Shown: positions 54,481 to 62,557, counted from the stretch's first letter. The stretch: 64,000 bases of DNA from Ulvibacter litoralis (GCF_900102055.1 NZ_FNBA01000002.1:372001-436000), one strand, 5' to 3'. Program-made: numbers and translations. Notes: generated by a model not told the origin, from the letters alone.

Positions 54481-55662
54481 TTAATGTCTTCTACTTGTTG
54501 TAGTACTGCGTGCATTTGAGTTTGTACTACGTTTCGTAGTTGTAGCTCTAGCAGTTGTATTTCTAGTAGCACTTCTCGTGCTAGTTGTTCTTGCTGTTGT
54601 AGCTTTTCTAGTGCTACTTGGAGTTACGGAGCTTCTCTTTTGAGGAGTTGCAGTGGTAGCTCTTTTTGTTGTACTTCTTCGTGTTGTTGAAGCATTGTTT
54701 TGTCCAGAAGTTCTCGTCGTATTTCGTACAGTCGAACTGTTTTTAGTAGTAGAAGCTCTTTGAGTTGAAACACTTGAATTGTTTCGCTTCGTTGTATTTG
54801 CTGTGCTTCTACGTGTTGAACTTGCTGTTTCACTCTTACGAGGTGTTGTTGCTCGTGTCGTTGTAGTATTACTTCTAGTGTTCGCAGTTGTTGCTCTTCT
54901 AGTTGTAGCAGTACTTCTTCTAATATCTGTCGCCATCGTATTTCTACGGTTTGCGTTGTATTCTCTATTTACTGCAGTTCTGCCGTTTTTATAATGTACA
55001 TAACTTCCAGGTCTGTGAAAACTTCTTCGTGCATTTTTATAGGCTACATTCGATCTATTGTAGTAATAGTTTCTATGTACACTATAACTGTATCGTACAG
55101 GAGCGTAGTGTGTGCGGTATGGGTAATCGTACACGATGCAACTTGAAAATATTGGTTGCACATAATAGGCATGCCATGGGCGGTAAACGTAAAATCTGTT
55201 GTACACGTTAATATATCCTGTATATCCTGCATAATACCCGCGATGGTCATAATTGATGCGTAATCCACCTACACGAACAATACGTCTATCATTGTATTGA
55301 ATATCTACGTTACCTGCTTGTGTAATACGTCCGTAGCCATCGTAATAAATTGGCACATCTTCAATTTGTATTACAGCACCATAATCGTCATACTGTACAT
55401 ACATTTCGTAATCGCGACCAGAGTTAAAGCTAATATTCACATTGGGAGTGTTTACTTGAACTTGAGTTCCGTTGTTTCGACCTATGTATGCAAAATCGAA
55501 TTCACCATTTGCGAAAACTGAAAATTCTACACCACCTTCTTCAAAGATGTACACTTTACCATCGTAATTTGTAATGGTGTATGCTTCGGAAACTTCTGAA
55601 GTTGCCTTTGCTGTTATTCCTATTAAAAGGAAACTGAGTACTAGTGTTGCTAATTTTTTCAT
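54481..55662 (-). CDS. Secreted, very basic Thr/Arg/Ser-repeat protein
   Basis: 393 residues. Signal peptide 1-20. Residues about 25-200 are Tyr/Arg/Asn-rich and beta-prone (VDIQYNDRRIVRVGGLRINY, NVYNRFYVYRPWHAYY). Residues about 215-393 are low complexity, almost only Thr, Arg, Ser, Asn, Ala and Lys (TTRRATTANTRSNTTTTRAT), with no hydrophobic core, so they are likely disordered and strongly positive. A sigma-54-like promoter (55726-55741) precedes it. It could bind anionic surface polymers or extracellular DNA (inference). Confidence 0.65.
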   Translation of the reverse strand: MKKLATLVLSFLLIGITAKATSEVSEAYTITNYDGKVYIFEEGGVEFSVFANGEFDFAYIGRNNGTQVQVNTPNVNISFNSGRDYEMYVQYDDYGAVIQIEDVPIYYDGYGRITQAGNVDIQYNDRRIVRVGGLRINYDHRGYYAGYTGYINVYNRFYVYRPWHAYYVQPIFSSCIVYDYPYRTHYAPVRYSYSVHRNYYYNRSNVAYKNARRSFHRPGSYVHYKNGRTAVNREYNANRRNTMATDIRRSTATTRRATTANTRSNTTTTRATTPRKSETASSTRRSTANTTKRNNSSVSTQRASTTKNSSTVRNTTRTSGQNNASTTRRSTTKRATTATPQKRSSVTPSSTRKATTARTTSTRSATRNTTARATTTKRSTNSNARSTTTSRRH

Positions 55663-55725
55663 AACTGTAATTTTTAAGTTGTACTTGCTTTGTTTTCTTG
55701 GTCAGCCTTGTACGCTTATGTAATT

Positions 55726-55741
55726 ACAACGACCGTGCCAA
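55726..55741 (-). promoter_or_regulatory. Sigma-54-like promoter of the basic secreted protein
   Basis: Minus-strand TTGGCACG-GTCG-TTGT: the -24 half is perfect and the spacing is right; the -12 half has GT instead of GC. Predicted start near 55714, giving a leader of about 52 bases to ATG 55662. Confidence 0.5.
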
Positions 55742-55850
55742 GAATTTCAACCTTGTGTTATGAACAGTGTTTTAAGGGGTTTAAAGCGTTTTTGTTTTGT
55801 AAAGAACTATTTTAGCGAAGCACGTATCTTTCCGAAGTAAACAAAAAAAA

Positions 55851-55878
55851 CCGCCGAAACTTTTAAAAGAATCGACGG
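55851..55878 (-). terminator. Rho-independent terminator of the putative small RNA
   Basis: Minus-strand CCGTCGA / TCGGCGG stem (one G-U), inner CTT/AAG around TTAA, then T8 at 55843-55850. It could also end uvrA readthrough. Confidence 0.75.
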
Positions 55879-55882
55879 CATT

Positions 55883-55901
55883 TAACTAACCAACCAAAAA
55901 A
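55883..55901. repeat. 19-base shared motif, copy 2
   Basis: taactaaccaaccaaaaaa, identical to 54459-54477; lies in the linker just before the terminator of the putative small RNA. Confidence 0.85.
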
Positions 55902-55952
55902 TATGATAGAATAATAACTCTTAGTAGCAAGAAATTATTCTAATATGTAGAA

Positions 55953-55969
55953 AGCAAGCATCGTGCCAA
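55953..55969 (-). promoter_or_regulatory. Sigma-54 promoter after uvrA
   Basis: Minus-strand TTGGCACG-ATGC-TTGCT: exact match to the -24/-12 consensus, with GG-N10-GC spacing. It begins 39 bases after the uvrA stop codon. Confidence 0.65.
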
Positions 55970-56007
55970 GATTTTAAAAATAGAAAGCTGCTTTAGCTAA
56001 TTATTTA

Positions 56008-58785
56008 CTAAATTTTCTCTTTCAAATAAGCAGCGGTAAACGATTCCTTTACTTTAACTAATTCTTCAGGAGTTCCTTGCGATAATACTTGTCCGCCAAG
56101 TGAACCACCTTCAGGACCTAAGTCAATAATATAATCAGCACATTTAATAAGATCCAGATTATGCTCTACCACAATAACGGTATGACCTTTATCTAGCAAC
56201 GCATAAAAGGAGGCTAATAATTTTTTAATGTCGTGGAAATGCAACCCAGTAGTAGGTTCGTCAAATATAAAAACAGCCTTTTCTTTCGTAGTTCCTTTCA
56301 CTAAAAAAGAAGCCAGTTTGATACGTTGTGCTTCCCCGCCCGAAAGGGTAGAAGAGCTTTGTCCTAATTGTACGTAGCCCAAACCAACATCTTGCAGCGG
56401 TTTTAGTTTTTTAGTGATTTTAGTTTCATTGTGAAGTTCAAAAAAACCAATAGCATCATCAACCGTCATGGTAAGAACGTCGTCAATGTTTTTATTGTGA
56501 AATTTTACTTCAAGTACTTCTTTTTTGAAACGCTTTCCATTACAAGTATCACACACTAAATGTACATCGGCCATAAACTGCATCTCGATAGTAACTTCAC
56601 CATCTCCTTTACAAGTCTCACAGCGTCCACCATCAACATTAAATGAAAAGTGCTTTGCTTTGTAAGCTCTAATGTCCGAAAGTTTTTGATTGGCAAAAAG
56701 GTTTCGAATATCGTCGTATGCTTTTATATAGGTGACAGGATTCGATCTACTAGAGCGACCTATCGGATTTTGATCGATAAACTCAATGCTTTTAATATTT
56801 TTAAATTCACCTTCTAAGGCCGTAAACTGACCAGGTTTTTCACCAAAACCACCAATTTCTCTGTGCAATGCTGGATATAGTATCTTTTTTACTAATGTAC
56901 TTTTTCCACTTCCTGAAACTCCTGTAACTGCTGTAAAAACACCTAAAGGAAAGGTAACATCAATATTTTTTAAATTATTTTGTCTTGCTCCTTTAATATG
57001 AATTGCATCTTTCCAGGTTCTTCGTTTCTTCGGAACCTCAATAGAAAGGGTGCCGTTTAAATACCCCGCAGTTAGTGAATCCGATTTTAAAATAGCTTCA
57101 TAGTTTCCTGTTGCCATAACTTCACCACCAAAAGTTCCTGCTTCTGGTCCGATATCGATAATTTCGTCGGAAGCTTTCATAATATCTTCGTCGTGTTCTA
57201 CGACAATCACGGTGTTTCCTAAATCACGAAGCGATTTTAATACGTCTATAAGGCGTTCAGTGTCTTTTGGATGCAATCCGATGCTTGGTTCATCTAAAAT
57301 ATACATAGAGCCTACAAGACTACTTCCTAGCGATGTTGCAAGGTTGATGCGTTGTGATTCTCCTCCCGATAACGTATTCGATTTTCGGTTTAAGGTTAAA
57401 TACCGTAGGCCTACATTCATTAAAAAGCCTAAGCGGTTATTAATTTCAACCAACAGGCGTTTCGCAATTTGTTGGTCGTGTTCTGAAAGTTTTAAATTTT
57501 TAAAGAATTCAGCAACTTCATCTAAAGGTAAGCTTACTAACTCCTGAATTGAGGTGTTATTAATTTTCACATATCCAGCTTCAGGGCGTAATCTATTTCC
57601 TTTACAGGTTGTACATTTCGTTTTTCCACGATAGCGAGATAACATCACGCGATTCTGAATTTTATAGCTCTTCGCTTCTAAGTCAGCAAAAAAGGAATTT
57701 AATCCTTGAAAATATTTATTTCCATCCCAAACTAGTTGTTTTTGTGCTTCTGAAAGTTGAAACCAAGGTTTGTGGATTGGGAAATCAAATTTATAGGCAT
57801 TGTTTACCAGCTCGTCACGATACCAGCTCATGCTTTCTCCACGCCAAGCGAAAATAGCGTTTTCATATACCGAGAGTCCTGTGTTAGGGATTACTAAATC
57901 TGTGTCAATTCCAATTACATCACCGTAGCCTTCACAGGTTGGACATGCGCCAAACGGATTGTTAAAACTGAATAAGTGTACATTGGGTTCAACAAATACA
58001 ACACCATCGGCTTCAAATCTATTGTTAAATTCGGTGCGTTTTCCTTCTGAAAGTTCTTCAATATACAACTCACCTTTTCCTTCAAAAAAAGCAGTTTGTG
58101 TAGCATCGGCTAAGCGATTGTAGAAATCTTCATCATTCTTAGTGATAATTCTATCTACGACTAATTCGATGTTCTTCGGAAGCTTTTGTTCTTTTAATTC
58201 ATCAATACGTACCACGGTGTCTTTAACTTTAACACGTGCATATCCTTGTTGGGCCAATGCCTGAATTTTATTCTCCATGGTTCTTCCTTCTTCCAAATGA
58301 ATAGGAGCGAGGAGGAGCAGTTTTTCACCTTCTGGGTATTCTTTTATAAATTTAATAACATCGGTAACGGTGTCTTTTTGTACTTCTTTCCCAGAAATAG
58401 GAGAAATGGTCTTACCGATACGCGTAAATAATAATTTAAGATAATCGTAAATTTCGGTAGAGGTTCCTACGGTAGAACGTGGATTGGTTGAGTTTACTTT
58501 TTGTTCAATAGCTATTGCTGGAGCAATACCTTTAATAGCGTCCACTTTTGGCTTGTCTAATCGACCTAAAAACTGTCGTGCATAAGACGATAAACTTTCT
58601 ACATACCTGCGTTGCCCTTCAGCATAAAGTGTGTCGAAAGCGAGGCTAGACTTACCACTACCCGAAAGTCCAGTAATTACCACGAGTTTATTTCGAGGAA
58701 TTACAACGGTGATATTTTTTAAGTTATGAAGCTTAGCGCCCTGAATTAAAATATTCTTTTTAAGATCTACTGTTTCCGTATTCAA
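56008..58785 (-). CDS. uvrA: Excinuclease ABC subunit A
   Basis: DNA damage sensor of nucleotide excision repair, works with UvrB/UvrC in the cytoplasm. 925 residues, close to the 940 of E. coli. First Walker A GLSGSGKSSLAFD (37-49), the second GVSGSGKSTLVKK in the C-terminal half, zinc-finger pairs CPTCEGYGD and CTTCKGNRLRPEA, the long C-terminal finger CETCKGDGEVTIEM...CDTCNGK, and two LSGGESQR/LSGGEAQR signatures. The promoter -7 box TATCTTTG (58812-58819) is overlapped by an inverted repeat. Confidence 0.97.
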   Translation of the reverse strand: MNTETVDLKKNILIQGAKLHNLKNITVVIPRNKLVVITGLSGSGKSSLAFDTLYAEGQRRYVESLSSYARQFLGRLDKPKVDAIKGIAPAIAIEQKVNSTNPRSTVGTSTEIYDYLKLLFTRIGKTISPISGKEVQKDTVTDVIKFIKEYPEGEKLLLLAPIHLEEGRTMENKIQALAQQGYARVKVKDTVVRIDELKEQKLPKNIELVVDRIITKNDEDFYNRLADATQTAFFEGKGELYIEELSEGKRTEFNNRFEADGVVFVEPNVHLFSFNNPFGACPTCEGYGDVIGIDTDLVIPNTGLSVYENAIFAWRGESMSWYRDELVNNAYKFDFPIHKPWFQLSEAQKQLVWDGNKYFQGLNSFFADLEAKSYKIQNRVMLSRYRGKTKCTTCKGNRLRPEAGYVKINNTSIQELVSLPLDEVAEFFKNLKLSEHDQQIAKRLLVEINNRLGFLMNVGLRYLTLNRKSNTLSGGESQRINLATSLGSSLVGSMYILDEPSIGLHPKDTERLIDVLKSLRDLGNTVIVVEHDEDIMKASDEIIDIGPEAGTFGGEVMATGNYEAILKSDSLTAGYLNGTLSIEVPKKRRTWKDAIHIKGARQNNLKNIDVTFPLGVFTAVTGVSGSGKSTLVKKILYPALHREIGGFGEKPGQFTALEGEFKNIKSIEFIDQNPIGRSSRSNPVTYIKAYDDIRNLFANQKLSDIRAYKAKHFSFNVDGGRCETCKGDGEVTIEMQFMADVHLVCDTCNGKRFKKEVLEVKFHNKNIDDVLTMTVDDAIGFFELHNETKITKKLKPLQDVGLGYVQLGQSSSTLSGGEAQRIKLASFLVKGTTKEKAVFIFDEPTTGLHFHDIKKLLASFYALLDKGHTVIVVEHNLDLIKCADYIIDLGPEGGSLGGQVLSQGTPEELVKVKESFTAAYLKEKI

Positions 58786-58811
58786 TACTTGTATTTTTTA
58801 AAGGAATTTTA

Positions 58812-58819
58812 CAAAGATA
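58812..58819 (-). promoter_or_regulatory. -7 box (TATCTTTG) of uvrA
   Basis: Perfect minus-strand match 26 bases before the uvrA start; its upstream half lies inside the inverted repeat at 58816-58840. Confidence 0.6.
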
Positions 58820-58840
58820 ACACATAGAATTTGTGTTATC
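58816..58840. promoter_or_regulatory. Inverted repeat over the uvrA promoter, candidate operator
   Basis: GATAACACA-N7-TGTGTTATC, nine perfect pairs. A dimeric repressor bound here would cover the -7 box. No SOS regulator is known to use this sequence, so the protein is unknown. Confidence 0.5.
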
Positions 58841-59036
58841 TATTTTGCATTAATTATAATTAGATAAAGAAATATTTAACTTTATTTTTGCATTTGTCGA
58901 TAGTTTGTTGTTATATTTACGGCTCTAACGATATTAATTTAAATTATTGCCTATAGCATATCATTACTTTTTATAATTAAGAACACAGTAGCTAAAGAAC
59001 CCATTATGGGTTGTTTGTATAAAAAAAAGTATTGAT

Positions 59037-59621
59037 ATGAAAAAAAGCACAAACTCAGATGCGCTTTTAGTAAGTGCATATATGCAAGGCGATGAATCTG
59101 CACTTAGTGAGTTAATCACAAGACACAAACAACGAATATTCAGTTTTATATACTCTAAGGTATTTGATCGTGATGTATCTGAAGATATTTTTCAGGATAC
59201 CTTCATAAAGGTTATTAATACACTTAAAAGAGGCGCTTACAATGAAGAAGGTAAATTTCTTCCTTGGGTAATGCGTATTGCTCATAATTTGGTAATCGAT
59301 CATTTCAGAAAAAATAATAGAATGCCAAAATTTGAGAATAGTGGAGATTTTAATATTTTCTCAGTATTGTCAGATTCTTCTTTAAATGCAGAAAAAAGCA
59401 TGATAAAAGGGCAAGTTGAAAATGATGTAAGACGTCTAATTGAAGAACTTCCTGAAGATCAAAAAGAAGTGCTAATGATGCGTATTTACAAAGATATGAG
59501 CTTTAAAGAAATTAGCGAACAAACAGGGGTAAGTATCAATACTGCCTTAGGTAGAATGCGTTACGCTCTTATAAATTTGCGTAAAGTAATTGAGAAGCAT
59601 AACATTATATTAACGAACTAA
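59037..59621 (+). CDS. Sigma-70 family RNA polymerase sigma factor (ECF type)
   Basis: 194 residues. Region 2 about 25-95 (FSFIYSKVFDRDVSEDIFQDTFIKV; AHNLVIDHFRKNNR), region 4 about 135-190 (LPEDQKEVLMMRIYKDMSFKEIS, HTH EISEQTGVSINTALGRMRYA). No regions 1 or 3, so ECF. No anti-sigma factor gene adjoins it; a 50-residue protein follows 58 bases later. Many such factors in this family are standalone. Confidence 0.92.
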   Translation: MKKSTNSDALLVSAYMQGDESALSELITRHKQRIFSFIYSKVFDRDVSEDIFQDTFIKVINTLKRGAYNEEGKFLPWVMRIAHNLVIDHFRKNNRMPKFENSGDFNIFSVLSDSSLNAEKSMIKGQVENDVRRLIEELPEDQKEVLMMRIYKDMSFKEISEQTGVSINTALGRMRYALINLRKVIEKHNIILTN

Positions 59622-59679
59622 TACAATAAAGTATTTTTTGCGGCGTTATTTAGAAACATTAACCTCAAAATAATGTTAT

Positions 59680-59832
59680 ATGCAAAAAATGTACTCTGAA
59701 ACTTCACGTGAGGAGCGCGTGAATGAAAATTTAGCTCCGAAAGAAGGAACGATTCGTTTTCTTCTGGATTATTCTAAGGCTTTAAGTGTTATAGATTATA
59801 ATAAATTGAAGTTTGAAGCACTTCTAAACTAA
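59680..59832 (+). CDS. 50-residue protein downstream of the ECF sigma gene
   Basis: ATG 59680 to TAA 59830-59832. Sequence MQKMYSETSREERVNENLAP, then KEGTIRFLLDYSKALSVIDY and a Lys/Phe end. No signal or membrane span; charged N-terminus and an amphipathic helix. The combination of short spacing to the sigma gene, a terminator right after it and a codon use like that of its neighbours supports a real gene. Function unknown; a partner or regulator of the sigma factor is possible. Confidence 0.65.
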   Translation: MQKMYSETSREERVNENLAPKEGTIRFLLDYSKALSVIDYNKLKFEALLN

Positions 59833-59839
59833 ACTTTGA

Positions 59840-59870
59840 CCCTCCTTTGTTTTATATAAAGGAGGGTTTT
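59840..59870 (+). terminator. Terminator after the 50-residue gene
   Basis: 9-bp perfect stem ccctccttt/aaaggaggg with a 9-base loop and a T-run. Confidence 0.9.
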
Positions 59871-59899
59871 TATGTTTAGAGTCTTAGTTGAAAAAAGAT

Positions 59900-60556
59900 T
59901 TATTTTTTCTTCTGAAGATTTTCTGCTATAACCGATTTTCTTCCTATAGTTGATGTGATAATATCTTTTTCAAGATTCCATCCTCTTGCAGGAGAATACT
60001 CCCGACCATACCATATTATCTGTAAATGAAGATCGTTCCAAAGTTCTTTTGGAAACAATCTTTTAGCATCCTTTTCTGTCTGAACTACATTTTTTCCATT
60101 TGTAAATCCCCAACGGTATAACAATCGATGAATATGCGTATCTACTGGAAATGCAGGAATCCCAAACGCTTGCGACATTACCACACCCGCAGTTTTATGA
60201 CCCACTGCAGGGAAAGATTCTAACGCCTCAAAACTAGCGGGAACTTCACCGTTATAATCTTCAATTATCATTTTCGACAATCCATAAATTCCTTTCGCTT
60301 TCATAGGAGATAGCCCTACAGGTTTAATAATCTCTCGAATTTCTTCTACGGAAAGTTTTACCATATCATACGGGTTGTCGGCTACTTTAAATAGGAGAGG
60401 CGTAATCTTATTTACGCGTACATCGGTGCTTTGCGCTGAAAGTAATACGGCAATTAACAGTGTATAAGGGTCTTTGTGGTCTAACGGAATCGGAATTTCC
60501 GGATAGAGTTTTTGTAATGTGTTAATTACGAAGTCAACTTTTTCCTGCTTGTTCAT
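59900..60556 (-). CDS. nth: Endonuclease III-like DNA glycosylase lacking the Fe-S cluster
   Basis: Base excision repair of oxidised pyrimidines. 218 residues. HhH motif with PAVGHKTAGVVMSQAFG (catalytic Lys) and FPVDTHIHRLLYRWG (catalytic Asp). The C-terminal four-cysteine loop (C-X6-C-X2-C-X5-C) of E. coli Nth is absent: this stretch is WYGREYSPARGWNLEKDI and ends without any Cys. It is therefore an Fe-S-less version. Divergent from bcp with 30 bases between. Confidence 0.9.
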   Translation of the reverse strand: MNKQEKVDFVINTLQKLYPEIPIPLDHKDPYTLLIAVLLSAQSTDVRVNKITPLLFKVADNPYDMVKLSVEEIREIIKPVGLSPMKAKGIYGLSKMIIEDYNGEVPASFEALESFPAVGHKTAGVVMSQAFGIPAFPVDTHIHRLLYRWGFTNGKNVVQTEKDAKRLFPKELWNDLHLQIIWYGREYSPARGWNLEKDIITSTIGRKSVIAENLQKKK

Positions 60557-60586
60557 TTTTGGTTACTTTTATACAAAAATAAGCGA

Positions 60587-61042
60587 ATGGACACATTAAA
60601 AGAAGGAAGTAAGGTACCAAACTTTACAGTAAATGATCAAGACGGAAATCCAATTTCATTAACAGACTATGCAGGAAAGAAATTAGTTGTCTTTTTCTAC
60701 CCAAAGGCAAGTACTCCTGGTTGTACAAATGAAGCGTGTAATTTACGAGACCATTACAAAGAATTACAAGATGCGGGATATCATTTATTGGGTGTAAGTG
60801 CCGATTCTGAAAAAAGACAAGGGAATTTTAAAACGAAATACGAATTTCCATTTCCGCTCTTAGCAGATGTTGATATGGAAGTGATCAATGCATTCGGAGT
60901 TTGGGGACCGAAAAAATTTATGGGTAGAGAATACGACGGGATTCACCGTAAAACCTTTATTGTAAATGAAGAAGGTATTGTAGCTCGCGTAATTGATAAG
61001 GTTAAAACTACCAATCACGCGGCACAAATATTAGAAGATTAA
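60587..61042 (+). CDS. bcp: Bcp/PrxQ-type thiol peroxidase
   Basis: 151 residues. Peroxiredoxin fold with FYPKASTPGCTNEACNLRDH: peroxidatic Cys and, five residues on, the resolving Cys (PrxQ type). Reduces hydroperoxides using thioredoxin; cytoplasmic. The stop codon overlaps the stop of the convergent 482-residue gene by four bases. Confidence 0.95.
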   Translation: MDTLKEGSKVPNFTVNDQDGNPISLTDYAGKKLVVFFYPKASTPGCTNEACNLRDHYKELQDAGYHLLGVSADSEKRQGNFKTKYEFPFPLLADVDMEVINAFGVWGPKKFMGREYDGIHRKTFIVNEEGIVARVIDKVKTTNHAAQILED

Positions 61043-62487
61043 ACAGTCGTTTTCTTTGAATTACAACTGAAGAGTGATTTACTTTTAATTATTTCTGAAA
61101 CTCCTTCAGGAAGCATTTTTTCCCAGCCTTCCTCACCAGATTCAATCTTAGAAAGAACTTCTCTTGAGAAAATATTAAGTATATCGGGGTTGTAGTTGTC
61201 TATATCGACTACTTTCCCGTTGTACTTAAAGAATTTGTACAATTCCTTCATACGTGGGTGAACCTTCAAGTTTTCACTCGTAGTAAATTCTCCGGTTTTA
61301 GCATCCTTCATTGGATACAAGTACACTTTTAAGTCTTTAAAGAATAACTTTCCGAAGGCTTCCAAAATACCACCACTTAAATGACGGTAATATTTCTCGT
61401 CAAAAACGTCTACAAGGTTGTTCACACCCATCGCGAGACCGATGCGCATTTTTGTATAACGAGAGAAATATTCTACTAGTTTGTAGTATTCTTGGAAATT
61501 CGAAATCATTACAGTATGTCCAAGGGAGCATAGCAAACGAGCGCGATCCATGAAATCTTCCTCATCTATTTCTCCCTCTGCACGAAGGTTCGATAAGGTG
61601 ATCTCAAAAATAACTTCGGTTCTGTCTTTTTCCACCCTGTTTTCTTCCAAAAACATTTCGTACGATTTATTGTACATGTCGATGTTTACTTTGGTTACAG
61701 GACGAAAACTACCTCTTAACGCTAGTATGTTTTTTTTATATAAAATTTTTGCTGGCAGAATGTTATGTCCGTCAGGTCCAAACATAACAGCATCAGTCAT
61801 TCCGTTTTTAATAAGCTGAAGACTCATTAATCGGTTGTCTACATTTTCAAAATTAGGACCAGAAAAGTTAATGGTATCAATTTCAATTTTGTCTTTATCG
61901 ATGTGATCGTATAAATAACGGAGTAGTTTTTTAGGAGTGTCGTATTTGTAATACGCACCATAAATAAGGTTTACTCCTAGAATCCCTAAGGTAATTTGCT
62001 GCAACATGGCGTCGTTTTCGTGAAAACGTACGTGCAATGTTATTTCATTATACTCTTCGTTAGGGTCTATTTGGTACCGAATACCAATCCAACCGTGTCC
62101 TTTGTATTTTTTAGCAAAATCGATGGTTGCTACCGTGTTGGCGTAGGCGAAAAATAATTTGGTAGGATGTTTTTCTCGAATAATTCGCTCTTCAATTAAA
62201 TTGATTTCATGCGAAAGCATTTTTTTAAGGCGAGACTCAGTAACATACCTTCCGTCTTTTTCAATTCCATATATGGCATCACTAAAATCTTTGTCGTATG
62301 CAGACATCGTTTTAGCAATGGTTCCAGACGCTCCACCAGCTCTAAAAAAGTTTCGAACAGTTTCCTGTCCCGCACCAATTTCGGCAAAAGTACCGTAGAT
62401 GTTTTCGTTTAGATTTATTCGTAATGCTTTATTTCTAATGGAGGGAATATCTTCAAATTCTTTATCTCCTGAAATGTGATCTGGCAT
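61039..62487 (-). CDS. Conserved protein, 482 residues, function unknown
   Basis: No signal peptide and no membrane span. Sequence features: NIYGTFAEIGAGQETVRNFF (about 29-48), GGASGTIAKTMSAYDKDFSDAIYG (about 51-74 in two parts), GFVxxGMTDAVMFGPDGHNILP-like loop near 230, and a Cys near the C-terminus. Relatives in Flavobacteriaceae are often named nicotinate-nucleotide adenylyltransferase or TonB-dependent receptor; neither is supported (no HxGH motif, no barrel). Function not known. The start is backed by a promoter with TACCTTTG at 62517-62524. Confidence 0.65.
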   Translation of the reverse strand: MPDHISGDKEFEDIPSIRNKALRINLNENIYGTFAEIGAGQETVRNFFRAGGASGTIAKTMSAYDKDFSDAIYGIEKDGRYVTESRLKKMLSHEINLIEERIIREKHPTKLFFAYANTVATIDFAKKYKGHGWIGIRYQIDPNEEYNEITLHVRFHENDAMLQQITLGILGVNLIYGAYYKYDTPKKLLRYLYDHIDKDKIEIDTINFSGPNFENVDNRLMSLQLIKNGMTDAVMFGPDGHNILPAKILYKKNILALRGSFRPVTKVNIDMYNKSYEMFLEENRVEKDRTEVIFEITLSNLRAEGEIDEEDFMDRARLLCSLGHTVMISNFQEYYKLVEYFSRYTKMRIGLAMGVNNLVDVFDEKYYRHLSGGILEAFGKLFFKDLKVYLYPMKDAKTGEFTTSENLKVHPRMKELYKFFKYNGKVVDIDNYNPDILNIFSREVLSKIESGEEGWEKMLPEGVSEIIKSKSLFSCNSKKTTV

Positions 62488-62516
62488 AGCAACGATGTAT
62501 TATTTTTTCTTACGAA

Positions 62517-62545
62517 CAAAGGTAGTAAATACAATAGGCAAACAA
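62517..62545 (-). promoter_or_regulatory. Promoter of the 482-residue gene (TTG-N18-TACCTTTG)
   Basis: Minus-strand TTG 62543-62545, 18-base spacer, perfect TACCTTTG 62517-62524. It overlaps the -33 region of the divergent hydrolase gene. Confidence 0.6.
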
Positions 62546-62557
62546 AAAAAATACTGT

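Larger units (their letters stand above)
55843..55942 (-). ncRNA. Putative sigma-54-dependent small RNA of about 100 nt
   Basis: Minus strand. A sigma-54 promoter (55953-55969) predicts +1 near 55942. From that very base a 9-bp perfect stem (arms at 55934-55942 and 55907-55915, loop of 18) opens the RNA; a U/G-rich unpaired linker with TTTTTTGGTTGGTTA follows; it closes with a GC-rich hairpin (55851-55878, seven pairs with one G-U and an inner CTT/AAG) and T8 (55843-55850). No convincing reading frame. Layout hairpin, open linker and terminator is that of a regulatory RNA. It lies between uvrA and the secreted protein gene. Confidence 0.5.

Noticed and set aside
55843-55880. 24-codon frame starting ATG CCG TCG in the small RNA terminator
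   Set aside because: It runs through the terminator hairpin and T8, so it would not be translated from this RNA.
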